Shown here piece after piece: positions 62,357 through 64,000 of a stretch of 64,000 nt of DNA. The position numbers and the translations under genes are program-made. The DNA is from JAHBXE01 sp044222195 (GTDB lineage Bacteria; Planctomycetota; Phycisphaerae; Phycisphaerales; UBA1924): the NCBI GenBank assembly GCA_044222195.1, contig JBGANS010000006.1:186001-250000 (forward strand), written 5' to 3'. Positions within the stretch are counted from its first letter, which is position 1. Every line of letters begins with the position of its first letter. A model generated the notes under the pieces. That model did no database searches. It was given only the letters and a program-made list of their open reading frames with translations, and was not told where the DNA came from.

Positions 62357-64000
<1,644 letters not shown>

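Overview
The window is GC-rich, densely coded bacterial chromosome, most likely from a planctomycete of the Phycisphaerae type. Four things point there: the giant secreted protein begins with the planctomycete-style N-terminal motif LEQRQML; a short PEP-CTERM-like tail (SLLGAFGLLAWRRRR) ends a HAF-repeat protein; a 23S rRNA gene has its own promoter and no 16S gene directly upstream; and GTG/TTG starts and 1-4 nt gene overlaps are common. This is inference from content; no database was searched.

Layout. 1-7687: a surface-glycan cluster with four sulfotransferases, a GT4 glycosyltransferase, and a Wzt/Wzm-type ABC exporter. Together they look like ABC-dependent export of a sulfated polysaccharide. 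7691-8957: two tandem zinc-ribbon membrane proteins and a DUF486 protein. 9104-16505: a HAF-repeat exported protein, an EamA transporter, ilvE, a short pheT, a lipoprotein, a DinB-like protein and an NRDE protein. 16564-22831: a GT9 protein with a coiled-coil tail and a very large methyltransferase/GT2/GT4 mosaic enzyme, again glycan related. 22835-27694: a GH3-family protein, an alpha/beta hydrolase, and a LolD/LolC-like ABC pair. 27962-31581: an M1 metallopeptidase lipoprotein, a small membrane protein, pgpA and pgsA. 31759-38671: nuoJ-K-L-M-N, the membrane-arm part of complex I without nuoA-I. 38673-39533: a glycine-rich membrane protein. 40003-49350: one 9.3-kb gene for a 3115-residue surface protein. 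49470-56083: an epimerase, small proteins, a family-4-like uracil-DNA glycosylase, a CusF-like lipoprotein, a MEMO-family protein and a TPR-GT41 enzyme. 56345-61920: a PilM-led type IV pilus/secretion-like operon with an apparent +1 frameshift in its last gene. 61941-64000: promoter, leader and the first ~1.64 kb of 23S rRNA.

The most unusual items are: (1) the giant protein ends in a metzincin-like domain in which the zinc-binding HExGH signature reads RRAGE while the Met-turn is kept; (2) the 18305-22831 enzyme contains two methyltransferase-GT2 units that have decayed reciprocally; (3) a family-4-like UDG lacks most of the iron-sulfur cysteines; (4) NuoL and NuoM carry histidine-rich loops; (5) PheT lacks the OB-fold tRNA-binding domain; (6) coding potential jumps from one frame to another near 60570. 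I found no CRISPR array, prophage, transposase or tRNA gene.
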